DNA of 5,377 nt, taken from assembly GCA_030691805.1 (NCBI GenBank), contig JAUYDP010000214.1:1-5377 (forward strand), given 5' to 3'. Below are positions 1 to 5,076 of the stretch, piece by piece. The position numbers were made by a program, and so were the translations under genes. Within the stretch, counting starts at the first letter, position 1, and the number at the start of each line of letters is the position of its first letter. The notes under the pieces were generated by a model. It was not told the origin of the DNA and searched no databases. It saw only the letters and a program-made list of their open reading frames with translations. This DNA is from Dehalococcoidia bacterium. GTDB lineage: Bacteria > Chloroflexota > Dehalococcoidia > JAUYDP01.

Positions 1-5
1 GCTTA

Positions 6-11
6 CTCCTT
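6..11 (-). promoter_or_regulatory. Ribosome binding site of a gene just beyond the left edge
   Basis: Read on the minus strand this is AAGGAG, a near-consensus Shine-Dalgarno, lying 13 bases after the sdhC stop codon. The remaining five bases of the window contain no start codon, so the start would fall just outside. By the usual operon order (inferred) the next gene would be sdhD or sdhA, translated from the same transcript as sdhC. Confidence 0.55.
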
Positions 12-24
12 CAGTCGCTTACAG

Positions 25-447
25 CTAGGCGCGCACCGGGGGACGGCCCATGATAAAGGGGAATATAAGCACAAGGCCCGCGATCCAGGCCAGGACAGCC
101 ACCGCCATAAACCCCCAGAACACAACTTTCTGATTCCTGACCCCGATCCCCGCGTCGAACAGTAGCACGCGAATGCCGTTCAGGGTATGGTAAAGGACGG
201 CGGCCCAGAGCAGCAGGTCCAGGGCTAGAAAGAACGGCTGGGTAAGCTGGGACAGGAGCTTGTCGAAGTTGACACCCTGAGAACCCGCAGTGGAAGAGGA
301 GATAACAATGATATGCATAATGAGGTATCCACTGAGGGCCAGCCCGGAAATCCGGTGGAAGGTCCAGGCCCACATTCCCGTCCGGTAATTGGCAGGCCAG
401 AGTGGGGTATTCAGGTTCCGCTCGCGTGTCTTGGCCGTCCTGATCAT
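25..447 (-). CDS. sdhC: Succinate dehydrogenase/fumarate reductase cytochrome b subunit (SdhC)
   Basis: This is the heme-b membrane anchor of complex II, which passes electrons between the SdhAB catalytic subunits and the quinone pool. The product is 140 residues, usual for the family. A polar N-terminus leads to HRISG (31-35), the conserved SdhC signature at the quinone site. Three hydrophobic spans follow, at about 33-52, 72-96 and 108-133. His87 in YHTLNGIR is the likely axial heme ligand, and it is followed by the conserved Asp98-Ala-Gly. An in-frame ATG exists 18 codons upstream, but the ATG at 447 has AGGAGG six bases before it, and the upstream one overlaps the promoter, so I start at 447. 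The gene is probably first in an sdh operon that continues off the left edge. Direction of catalysis (succinate oxidation or fumarate reduction) cannot be told from this subunit. Confidence 0.93.
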   Translation of the reverse strand: MIRTAKTRERNLNTPLWPANYRTGMWAWTFHRISGLALSGYLIMHIIVISSSTAGSQGVNFDKLLSQLTQPFFLALDLLLWAAVLYHTLNGIRVLLFDAGIGVRNQKVVFWGFMAVAVLAWIAGLVLIFPFIMGRPPVRA

Positions 448-453
448 GGGGTC

Positions 454-459
454 CCTCCT
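454..459 (-). promoter_or_regulatory. Shine-Dalgarno of sdhC that fixes its start
   Basis: AGGAGG on the minus strand, six bases before the ATG at 447. It is a full consensus match and decides the start against the in-frame ATG at 501. Confidence 0.8.
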
Positions 460-491
460 GAGTAGTGTCCGAAGGCGCTTGCAGCGTCCAA

Positions 492-500
492 AGTATACCA
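492..500 (-). promoter_or_regulatory. Extended -10 promoter of sdhC
   Basis: On the minus strand the sequence reads TGGTATACT, that is TGn followed by TATACT, a one-mismatch -10 hexamer with the extended -10 dinucleotide. No good -35 lies 16-18 bases upstream, as is usual for extended -10 promoters. Transcription would begin near 485, giving a leader of about 38 bases. It sits in the 110-base gap after the hydrolase gene, so sdhC need not depend on read-through. Confidence 0.45.
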
Positions 501-557
501 TACGGTGTCCGGCTAGACTAGCGGTTCCACCAGTAGCTGCTTACGTCTTTCAATTCT

Positions 558-1430
558 CTAAAGCGCCTGCCAGTACCGGCGGCCAGCTTCCCGAACCAGC
601 CGCCCGTATCCTGGCTTAGGGAAATGACCGCCGAGAACGGTTATCCCTTCGGCCTCGATTCGGTCCAGGAGCCGATGGCGAGTCTGACGCGCCCCTTGAA
701 CATCCATGTCAAAGCCGAAGGCGCAGTCAGCGTTAGCGACTTGGGCCGGATGCACGATTACGTCACCGGTGATTACGGCCGAACGGGCACGGGAGACGAC
801 TAGAACGCTCATGTGGCCCGGGGTGTGTCCGGGGGTATGAATGGCCTTGACCTCATCCGTGATGTTGAGGTCGCCGGATATAAGTTCCAGCCCGCCTAGA
901 GTCTCGAGGGCCGTAACAGCCTGCTCCAGATGGGTAAGGGACCAAGCAGCCTGCACCTCCGGCCGATGGAAGGTCTCCCAGTCAGCCTGGTGTACGATGT
1001 ACCGGGCGCGAGAGAACGTGCGGCGTCGCCGGCCGTCCTCTTGTATCACGTTCCAACCGACGTGGTCACGATGTAGGTGGGTGAGGAATACCACGTCCAC
1101 ATCCTCGGGACGGAGGCTAAGTGACCGAAGCTTTTCGAGCAGGAGGCCGCCGCCCGGAATCTTGAAGGAGTTGGCGATTTCCCCGCCTGCGGCGCCGATG
1201 CCCGTATCCACCAGTATGGTCTTGTCTAACGACCGTATCAGGTAGCAACCAACGTTCACGCGCCACGCACCAGGTCCGACAAAGGCGTCGGGATAGCCCT
1301 GGCGGTAGCCCTCCCACTCCTCGGCCGGCACCGAGGGAAACAGCCAGTCCAGAGTTAAAGGGTGGGCCAGCACAGCGTCGGAAAGACCGATGATTCGTAC
1401 GTTACCGATAGTAATCTGGCTGCCAGCCAT
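558..1430 (-). CDS. Metallo-beta-lactamase-fold hydrolase
   Basis: This is a stand-alone MBL-fold hydrolase of 290 residues, probably cytoplasmic since no signal peptide is visible. A strand ends in DTG (75-77). The metal-binding signature HLHRDH gives His118, His120, Asp122 and His123, followed by GWN. HTPGHTPGH (198-206) supplies the next ligand, probably His202. Asp223 in TGD bridges the metals, and His269 in GGHFP is the last ligand. The set is complete for a dinuclear zinc site. The C-terminal DxD, TR..LL and GHFPKPGYG segments resemble the branch holding lactonase-like and methyl parathion hydrolase-like enzymes; the substrate cannot be read from sequence. I start at 1430 because AAGGAG lies seven bases upstream; an in-frame ATG at 1484 would put coding sequence through a stem-loop and lacks such a site. 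The gene diverges from the MFS transporter gene. Confidence 0.9.
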   Translation of the reverse strand: MAGSQITIGNVRIIGLSDAVLAHPLTLDWLFPSVPAEEWEGYRQGYPDAFVGPGAWRVNVGCYLIRSLDKTILVDTGIGAAGGEIANSFKIPGGGLLLEKLRSLSLRPEDVDVVFLTHLHRDHVGWNVIQEDGRRRRTFSRARYIVHQADWETFHRPEVQAAWSLTHLEQAVTALETLGGLELISGDLNITDEVKAIHTPGHTPGHMSVLVVSRARSAVITGDVIVHPAQVANADCAFGFDMDVQGARQTRHRLLDRIEAEGITVLGGHFPKPGYGRLVREAGRRYWQAL

Positions 1431-1437
1431 TATTTGT

Positions 1438-1443
1438 CTCCTT
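1438..1443 (-). promoter_or_regulatory. Shine-Dalgarno of the MBL-fold hydrolase
   Basis: AAGGAG on the minus strand, seven bases before the ATG at 1430. It supports that start over the longer reading from 1484. Confidence 0.75.
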
Positions 1444-1474
1444 TTCCCATATTGAGAGTTTTGAATTACTTCTG

Positions 1475-1527
1475 TAGTCGGCATCGTCCCCGCTGCCGAC
1501 GATCGGGGTCAGGGACGACCCCGACTA
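1475..1527. repeat. Paired stem-loops in the divergent hydrolase/MFS spacer
   Basis: Two perfect hairpins lie side by side. Arms GTCGGCA/TGCCGAC pair at 1477-1483 and 1494-1500 around a 10-base loop. Arms TCGGGGTC/GACCCCGA pair at 1503-1510 and 1517-1524 around a 6-base loop. The whole segment can also fold as one long imperfect stem, 1475-1498 against 1504-1527, with 18 of 24 positions paired around a 5-base loop. No U-tract follows on either strand, so this is not a standard terminator. It may be a dispersed intergenic repeat, an operator for the divergent genes, or an RNA structure in a leader. Confidence 0.65.
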
Positions 1528-1654
1528 TAGGACCAGGTGTTGTTCAACAGTCTCCGTATTATAGCTTGACCATGGCGGCTGCTTCCAATTAGGCCAGCTT
1601 CCCCTAACAAATCCCGCATGAGTGTGGTATGGTTTTGGTGTTGTTGCTAAACTT

Positions 1655-2899
1655 ATGAGGGAAACTACTACCGACCTTGAGGGAAGCAGGCCCCGCCCCT
1701 CGCGAAGATGGATCATCGCCCTGGTCCTTTTTTTCATTACGTCGGCAGTAGAGGCCCTGGGCGTGAGCCAGGTCTTCGCCTTCATGCCTCTCTACCTCCA
1801 GGAGATGGGCCTGCCCAAAGAAGAGGTCCCGCACTGGGTCGGCCTAATGAGCTCGCTCATCTTTGTTTTGGGGCTACCGCTCGTGCCGCTATGGGGCGTT
1901 TGGGCGGATAAGTACAGCCGCAAGGCCGTCATTATCCGGAGCGCCATAGTGGAGGCTGGCGTTTTCGTCCTGGTGGCCTTGAGCCGCCAGCCCTGGCAAC
2001 TGGCCGGAAGCCTGATGATGGTGGGGTTTCAGTTGGGAAATACTGGAGTTATGCTATCGTCACTGCGAGACCTGGCGCCCAAGAGGCGGTTGGGCACGGC
2101 CATCGCCGTATTTGGGGCCAGCTCGCCCGTGGGTTTTGCTGTCGGGCCTGCCTTGGGAGGCATTATGATAGACGGCCTCCACACGTCCCTCTCGATGGTC
2201 TACACCGTATCGGCTGCGCTCTCGATGGGTACCGCCATAATGCTCGGCATTGGATTTCGTGAGGTGCGTCCCAAGACAGTCCCCAGTGGCCGGGTACTTG
2301 ACCTGGCGTACGGCGCGATCCGGGGCGTCTTCACCGACTTAACCACCAGAGGGCTCTTCGCCCTCTTCGGGACCGCTTTTCTAGCCAGGCAAATGTCCAG
2401 CCCGTTCCTGCCCATCCTGGTGGACCGCCTGCACGGAACACAGCCTGGACTGGCCAGCGCGGTGGCGCTGGTCGTGGGGACGGCGGCCCTGGTAGGCGGG
2501 TTGATCGCCGCCTTTGCGGGCGTTATCGGCGACCGCATCGGGTTCAGAACGGTGCTGGCGGGTGCTCTCCTGGGGGCAGGGCTAGCCCTCGTGCTCATGC
2601 CCCTAGCCCCCGGCGTGCCTTGGCTGGCCGGCGCCAACGTAGCCTACGCCTCCCTTAACGCGGCAGTCACTGCCATGATTTTCGGGCTGCTGGCAACGGA
2701 GTTGCCGCCGGAGCGGGCCTCGGCGACCCTCAACCTGGTCTATCTGCCGCTTTACATCTCCGGGATAATCGGCCCCTCTATCGGGGCACTTGCGGTCACC
2801 GCCGGTATCCAAACGACATACACCCTCGCAGGGTTCGTATTGGGCCTGGGCGGCTTATTCGTGATTACCAGGATGCGCCGTCCCGTCGGCCATAGTTAG
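1655..2899 (+). CDS. MFS transporter, probable drug:H+ antiporter type
   Basis: This is a 414-residue major facilitator superfamily membrane protein, the usual size for 12 transmembrane segments. After a short charged N-terminus the first segment begins near 19. The loop between segments 2 and 3 carries motif A as GVWADKYSRK (81-90, Asp85 and Arg89). The second half repeats it as GVIGDRIGFR (289-298, Asp293). Near 154-169 the pattern G-x3-GP-x2-GG (Gly160, Gly164, Pro165, Gly168, Gly169) matches most of motif C, typical of proton-driven antiporters, so drug or metabolite export is the best guess; the substrate is unknown. The start is the first in-frame ATG; a GTG 11 codons upstream is possible. 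Neither has a clear Shine-Dalgarno, so the start is less certain than for the other genes. A lone TATTAT at 1557 could be a -10 but has no good -35. Confidence 0.9.
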   Translation: MRETTTDLEGSRPRPSRRWIIALVLFFITSAVEALGVSQVFAFMPLYLQEMGLPKEEVPHWVGLMSSLIFVLGLPLVPLWGVWADKYSRKAVIIRSAIVEAGVFVLVALSRQPWQLAGSLMMVGFQLGNTGVMLSSLRDLAPKRRLGTAIAVFGASSPVGFAVGPALGGIMIDGLHTSLSMVYTVSAALSMGTAIMLGIGFREVRPKTVPSGRVLDLAYGAIRGVFTDLTTRGLFALFGTAFLARQMSSPFLPILVDRLHGTQPGLASAVALVVGTAALVGGLIAAFAGVIGDRIGFRTVLAGALLGAGLALVLMPLAPGVPWLAGANVAYASLNAAVTAMIFGLLATELPPERASATLNLVYLPLYISGIIGPSIGALAVTAGIQTTYTLAGFVLGLGGLFVITRMRRPVGHS

Positions 2900-3046
2900 G
2901 ACTCCATTGTACGACGAGAACCAAACTTCCATTTCAACCGGGCCCTGGGCGTGCTTACCGCTGTCACGCAGGAATACTACAGGGTTGTGGTCGGTCCGTA
3001 CGAGGACGGGAAGGTCTGCGAGCATGGGCAGGTGGAGCCAATTCAT
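2855..3046 (-). CDS. Doubtful small open reading frame overlapping the MFS 3' end
   Basis: This frame encodes 63 residues starting MNWLHLPMLADLP, with GGAG eight bases before the ATG. It has no recognisable domain, signal peptide or membrane segment. Its last 45 bases run antisense through the end of the MFS gene. A residue stretch VLVRTDHNPVVFLRDSG looks protein-like and could be the remnant of a larger gene, but the opposite strand is also open over much of it, so coding evidence is weak. It is listed only because it has a plausible ribosome binding site. Confidence 0.15.
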   Translation of the reverse strand: MNWLHLPMLADLPVLVRTDHNPVVFLRDSGKHAQGPVEMEVWFSSYNGVLTMADGTAHPGNHE

Positions 3047-3078
3047 TAGCTTTTCTCCGCCGCCCAACCCCAGCATAA

Positions 3079-3123
3079 ACCACAGAGACCACAGAGATCA
3101 TGGAGATCATGGAGATCATGGAG
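3079..3123 (+). repeat. Five tandem 9-base units
   Basis: Two copies of ACCACAGAG are followed directly by three exact copies of ATCATGGAG. The units share an xxCAxxGAG framework and appear to be diverged forms of one repeat. They form the left arm of the surrounding element. Being a multiple of three, the repeat reads as a repetitive Asp-His-Gly peptide on the plus strand, which should not be mistaken for a gene. Confidence 0.85.
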
Positions 3124-3232
3124 ATTCCAATAGTTTTTCTTTGAGCAAATCAGGTTTCAACCGCGGAGAACGCGGAGATTTCAATTGCATCCCTTCTAGA
3201 GAGATGATCTGTCGCTAAAGTCGCAAACCAAC

Positions 3233-3299
3233 GATTCATCACAATATTCACACTTTATGTCATTATGAGCGTAGCGAAGAATCTTTCCCGTGACGAATC
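3233..3299. repeat. Short inverted pair inside the intergenic element
   Basis: GATTCATCAC at 3233-3242 and GTGACGAATC at 3290-3299 are inverted copies with one mismatch in ten. They enclose the left arm of the nested TATGTC repeat, so this part could fold on its own as a structured unit. Confidence 0.45.
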
Positions 3300-3365
3300 A
3301 AAGCTTGTTACTTCGTGTGTAGTGAGTTTCTTCGCCTCCGCTGCTCTCCGGCTCAGAAGGACATA
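3256..3365. repeat. Nested inverted repeat, TATGTCxTTxTGAGC family
   Basis: The left arm (3256-3284) starts TATGTCATTATGAGC and ends GCGAAGAATCT. The right arm (3325-3365), read on the minus strand, starts TATGTCCTTCTGAGC and ends GCGAAGAAACT, with 12 extra bases in the middle. The motif resembles, from memory, a short intergenic repeat that recurs in several environmental bacterial genomes. It is unrelated to the 9-base outer arms, so the region seems composite: one repeat inserted in, or fused with, another. Confidence 0.6.
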
Positions 3366-3430
3366 GCGTAAGCCAACTATTCGTTCTCTATGGTCTCCGC
3401 GGTCTCTGCGGTTAAAAACCCCTGGGAAAG

Positions 3431-4144
3431 CTATTTCTCCGTTATGTCCACGCTGGTGATGCGCACGTCCTCGGTGGGAACGGACGGCTCGCCGGTGGGG
3501 CTCATCCGTACCGGCACATTGGCGATTTTGTCCAAGGTCTCCAGTCCACCTTTGTCGGACACCAGGCCGAAGATAGTGTAGTTTTTCGGCAGGGCATAGT
3601 CGGCGTGCACGACAAAAAACTGGCTGCCATTGGTATTCTTCCCGGCATTGGCCATGGCAACAGTTCCTCGCACGTAGTTGCGGCTCACCGGCTCGTCCTC
3701 AAAGCGGTATCCGGGAGTGCCTGCCCCCGTCCCCGCGGGGTCGCCCGTCTGGACCATGAAGTTCTTAATGATCCGGTGGAACTTAACATTGCTGTAATAG
3801 CCGTCCCGGGCCAAAAAGACGAAGTTGTTGACGGTCTTGGGGGTTTCCTTTGCGAAGAGCTCTATCTGCATGTCACCCAGGGTCGTATGCAACGTGGCTG
3901 TGTAGCTCTTGTTCGGGTCAATGGTCAAGGCCGGGGGCGCAGCGTACTGTTTGCCCAAATTGGTTTCTCCTTGTGTCGGTGTTACGCCCTGCGGCGGAGC
4001 GGTTGGCTTGGCTGGTGTGGGCTTAGGGACTGGCGTCGCCGTTGTGATTGGAGCGGCTGTTGGCGACTGGCACCCTGATGCCGTAGCCAATGCCATTAGT
4101 AATACAAGGACCAGCTTCCAAAAGGGGAAAAACGCGTGTCTCAT
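3431..4144 (-). CDS. Cyclophilin-type peptidyl-prolyl cis-trans isomerase, lipoprotein
   Basis: This enzyme isomerises X-Pro bonds to help proteins fold, here outside the cytoplasmic membrane. The product is 237 residues. The N-terminus MRHAFFPFWK is followed by a hydrophobic core and a lipobox-like ASGC ending at Cys25, so it should be lipid-anchored. Residues 26-65 are a Pro/Thr/Ala-rich linker. The cyclophilin domain spans about 80-236, with FHRIIKNFMVQTGD (122-135) giving the catalytic Arg124, Phe129, Met130 and Gln132, and GSQFF (173-177) giving Phe177. The usual Trp and His of the human drug-binding pocket are missing: the matching segment reads ALPKNYTIFG. A TTG 21 codons upstream is in frame but falls on the -35 box of the promoter, so the ATG at 4144 is chosen; it has a modest GAGG site. 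Rubrerythrin lies 70 bases upstream on the same strand. Confidence 0.93.
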   Translation of the reverse strand: MRHAFFPFWKLVLVLLMALATASGCQSPTAAPITTATPVPKPTPAKPTAPPQGVTPTQGETNLGKQYAAPPALTIDPNKSYTATLHTTLGDMQIELFAKETPKTVNNFVFLARDGYYSNVKFHRIIKNFMVQTGDPAGTGAGTPGYRFEDEPVSRNYVRGTVAMANAGKNTNGSQFFVVHADYALPKNYTIFGLVSDKGGLETLDKIANVPVRMSPTGEPSVPTEDVRITSVDITEK

Positions 4145-4177
4145 TCTGATGCCTCGAAGCGCAGGGTAATACAGCTT

Positions 4178-4207
4178 AGGATAACATCGTAGAGTAGTCT
4201 GTTTCAA
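4178..4207 (-). promoter_or_regulatory. Sigma70-type promoter of the cyclophilin gene
   Basis: On the minus strand TTGAAA (4202-4207) and TATCCT (4178-4183) are separated by 18 bases. Transcription would start near 4171, giving a leader of about 27 bases to the ATG at 4144. The promoter begins eight bases past the rubrerythrin stop, so the isomerase can be expressed separately, though read-through from rubrerythrin is also possible because no terminator is visible between them. Confidence 0.5.
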
Positions 4208-4214
4208 CTTCAGT

Positions 4215-4715
4215 CTATTCTACTTCGCTGAACTTGGCTTTTGGCGCCCCGCAGGTCGGGCATTTATCGGGGGCCTCGCCGTAGATAGTGTGGCCGCAGA
4301 CGCCACATACTAAGATGCGGTTCAATGGCAGGTCTTTGCCACCATTGAGTGAGGCCAGCGCCTCGGCGTACAACCCGTGATGGATCTTCTCCACTGCAAG
4401 GGCATTGGAAAAGGAGTTAGAGGCTGCCTTGTTTCCTTCGCTTTCGGACTCGGCCAGAAACTTGGGGTACATCTCCCTGAATTCATATCCCTCGCCATTA
4501 ACGGCCGCCTGGAGGTTCTCCGCTGTGCTCTTTACGCCTCCCAAGACGCGCAGATGGGCCAGGGCGTGCACGGTCTCGGCCTCGGCCGCCGCCCTGAACA
4601 GCCGGGCAATTTGCGGGTATCCGTCACCTGCGGCTTTCCTGGCAAAGGCCAGGTAGGTCCGGTTGGCCTGGCTCTCGCCGGCAAAGGCTTCTTTAAGGTT
4701 TTCGATCGATCCCAT
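4215..4715 (-). CDS. rbr: Rubrerythrin
   Basis: Rubrerythrin is a cytoplasmic non-heme iron protein that reduces hydrogen peroxide, typical of anaerobes and microaerophiles. The 166-residue product has the classic order. An N-terminal four-helix ferritin-like domain carries the diiron ligands Glu14, Glu47 and His50 (ETVH), Glu78 and Glu81 (EFREMYP), and Glu109 and His112 (EKIH). A C-terminal rubredoxin domain follows, with Cys137 and Cys140 (CGVCG) and Cys152 and Cys155 (CPTCG). All ligands are present, so the enzyme should be active. The short 11-residue spacing between the Cys pairs is normal for rubrerythrin. The start at 4715 is supported by AAGGAG seven bases upstream. I found no convincing promoter or peroxide-regulator box upstream. 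Downstream on the same strand is the cyclophilin lipoprotein. Confidence 0.96.
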   Translation of the reverse strand: MGSIENLKEAFAGESQANRTYLAFARKAAGDGYPQIARLFRAAAEAETVHALAHLRVLGGVKSTAENLQAAVNGEGYEFREMYPKFLAESESEGNKAASNSFSNALAVEKIHHGLYAEALASLNGGKDLPLNRILVCGVCGHTIYGEAPDKCPTCGAPKAKFSEVE

Positions 4716-4722
4716 TGGAAGA

Positions 4723-4728
4723 CTCCTT
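4723..4728 (-). promoter_or_regulatory. Shine-Dalgarno of rubrerythrin
   Basis: AAGGAG on the minus strand, seven bases before the ATG at 4715. It agrees with the conserved N-terminus of the family. Confidence 0.75.
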
Positions 4729-4867
4729 TCTGTCGTTTAGTTGGTTCTCGCCCATCCTTAACTGGTGGACCGGAATGCCAAGCGGGGATCCGATGCCAAG
4801 AGCGCTCTGCCTCTAAGGGCCGGAACGGGTACGGGATACGGCATAGAGCTCTACCAACCAGGGACAC

Positions 4868-4927
4868 ACCACGTATCTGCTATCCGCTCCTCTCATCCGC
4901 TATCCGTTCGCACCATCCGTTATCCGT
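4868..4927. repeat. Degenerate 20-base tandem repeat, three copies
   Basis: Units at 4868-4887, 4888-4907 and 4908-4927 each end in ATCYGYTATCCGY. Each unit therefore contains two copies of a smaller ATCCG-type motif. The first copy is the most diverged. The array is followed by TGGGAATTACT with no further copies. No function is evident; closely spaced repeats like this can be protein-binding sites or slippage products. Confidence 0.7.
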
Positions 4928-5004
4928 TGGGAATTACTATCCTCTTAGGGAATGCGAGCGTCGCGCATGTCGTCAGCCCACGTTAAATCCGCGGTGTTCG
5001 GTAC

Positions 5005-5025
5005 GAACAGGCAGGACGCCTGTTC
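5005..5025. repeat. Perfect 8-base inverted repeat
   Basis: GAACAGGC at 5005-5012 and GCCTGTTC at 5018-5025 are perfect inverted copies around the 5-base spacer AGGAC. It directly abuts the 18-base tandem array. No U-tract follows, so it is not a standard terminator. It could be an operator-like site or part of a dispersed repeat. Confidence 0.7.
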
Positions 5026-5070
5026 CACTTTAGATGTTACTTCTACTTTAGATGTTATTTCTACTTTAGG
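5023..5070. repeat. 18-base tandem repeat, 2.7 copies
   Basis: Units at 5023-5040 and 5041-5058 differ at two positions, and a partial third unit of 12 bases (5059-5070) starts TTCTACTTTAG. The consensus is TTCTACTTTAGATGTTAY. The unit length is a multiple of three, so it keeps frames open on both strands and produces a repetitive Ser-Thr-Leu-Asp-Val peptide, which explains the spurious open frame here. Confidence 0.85.
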
Positions 5071-5076
5071 CCCCCA

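Larger units (their letters stand above)
3078..3413. repeat. Intergenic element with inverted terminal arms (MITE-like)
   Basis: The left arm, 3078-3105, and the right arm, 3386-3413, are inverted copies matching at 23 of 28 positions; all five differences are transitions. A second left copy at 3159-3178 matches the right arm at 18 of 20. The arms are built of 9-base units of the type ACCACAGAG or CCGCGGAGA. No transposase frame lies inside, so any mobility would need help in trans. It may instead be a folded, dispersed non-mobile repeat. The boundaries are defined only by the arms; I see no target-site duplication that I would trust. Confidence 0.6.
2900..3430. other. Gene-poor spacer between the convergent MFS and cyclophilin genes
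   Basis: This spacer holds no convincing gene and no clear intrinsic terminator for either convergent neighbour. The first 170 bases are unremarkable apart from the doubtful small frame on the minus strand. From about 3078 to 3413 it is filled by a repeat element with nested inverted arms. Base composition becomes more A+T rich than the flanking genes around 3120-3310, which fits inserted or non-coding DNA. Confidence 0.7.

Noticed and set aside
1618..1650. Ten-codon leader peptide ending in three Cys codons before the MFS gene
   Set aside because: It has no Shine-Dalgarno, and a frame this short is expected by chance.
2200..2637. 145-residue minus-strand frame opposite the MFS gene
   Set aside because: It is low-complexity, rich in Pro, Arg, Ser and Thr, as expected from reading a G+C-rich membrane protein gene backwards.
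3079..3123. CRISPR array
   Set aside because: The 9-base units are contiguous with no spacers, and no cas genes are present.
2907..3218. Plus-strand frame giving a peptide rich in His-Arg-Asp-His-Gly-Asp repeats
   Set aside because: The repetitive part is simply the 9-base tandem repeat read in frame, and the rest has no domain or ribosome binding site. It is an artefact of repeat DNA.
3414..3430. Possible terminator after the cyclophilin gene (CCCAGGGG then TTTTT on the minus strand)
   Set aside because: The arms would need a one-base loop, so no stable hairpin can form before the U-run.
3605..4078. 157-residue plus-strand frame opposite the cyclophilin gene
   Set aside because: It is a shadow of a gene with complete active-site motifs on the other strand.
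4760..4865. tRNA-like segment on the minus strand (GGTTGGTAGAGC and a nearby CCACCA)
   Set aside because: It resembles part of a D-arm and a CCA end, but there is no TTCGA-type T-loop, acceptor stem or anticodon stem that fits.
4377..5033. 218-residue plus-strand frame spanning the rubrerythrin 5' half and its upstream region
   Set aside because: It is antisense to a clear rubrerythrin and continues through the 20-base tandem repeat, with no domain.
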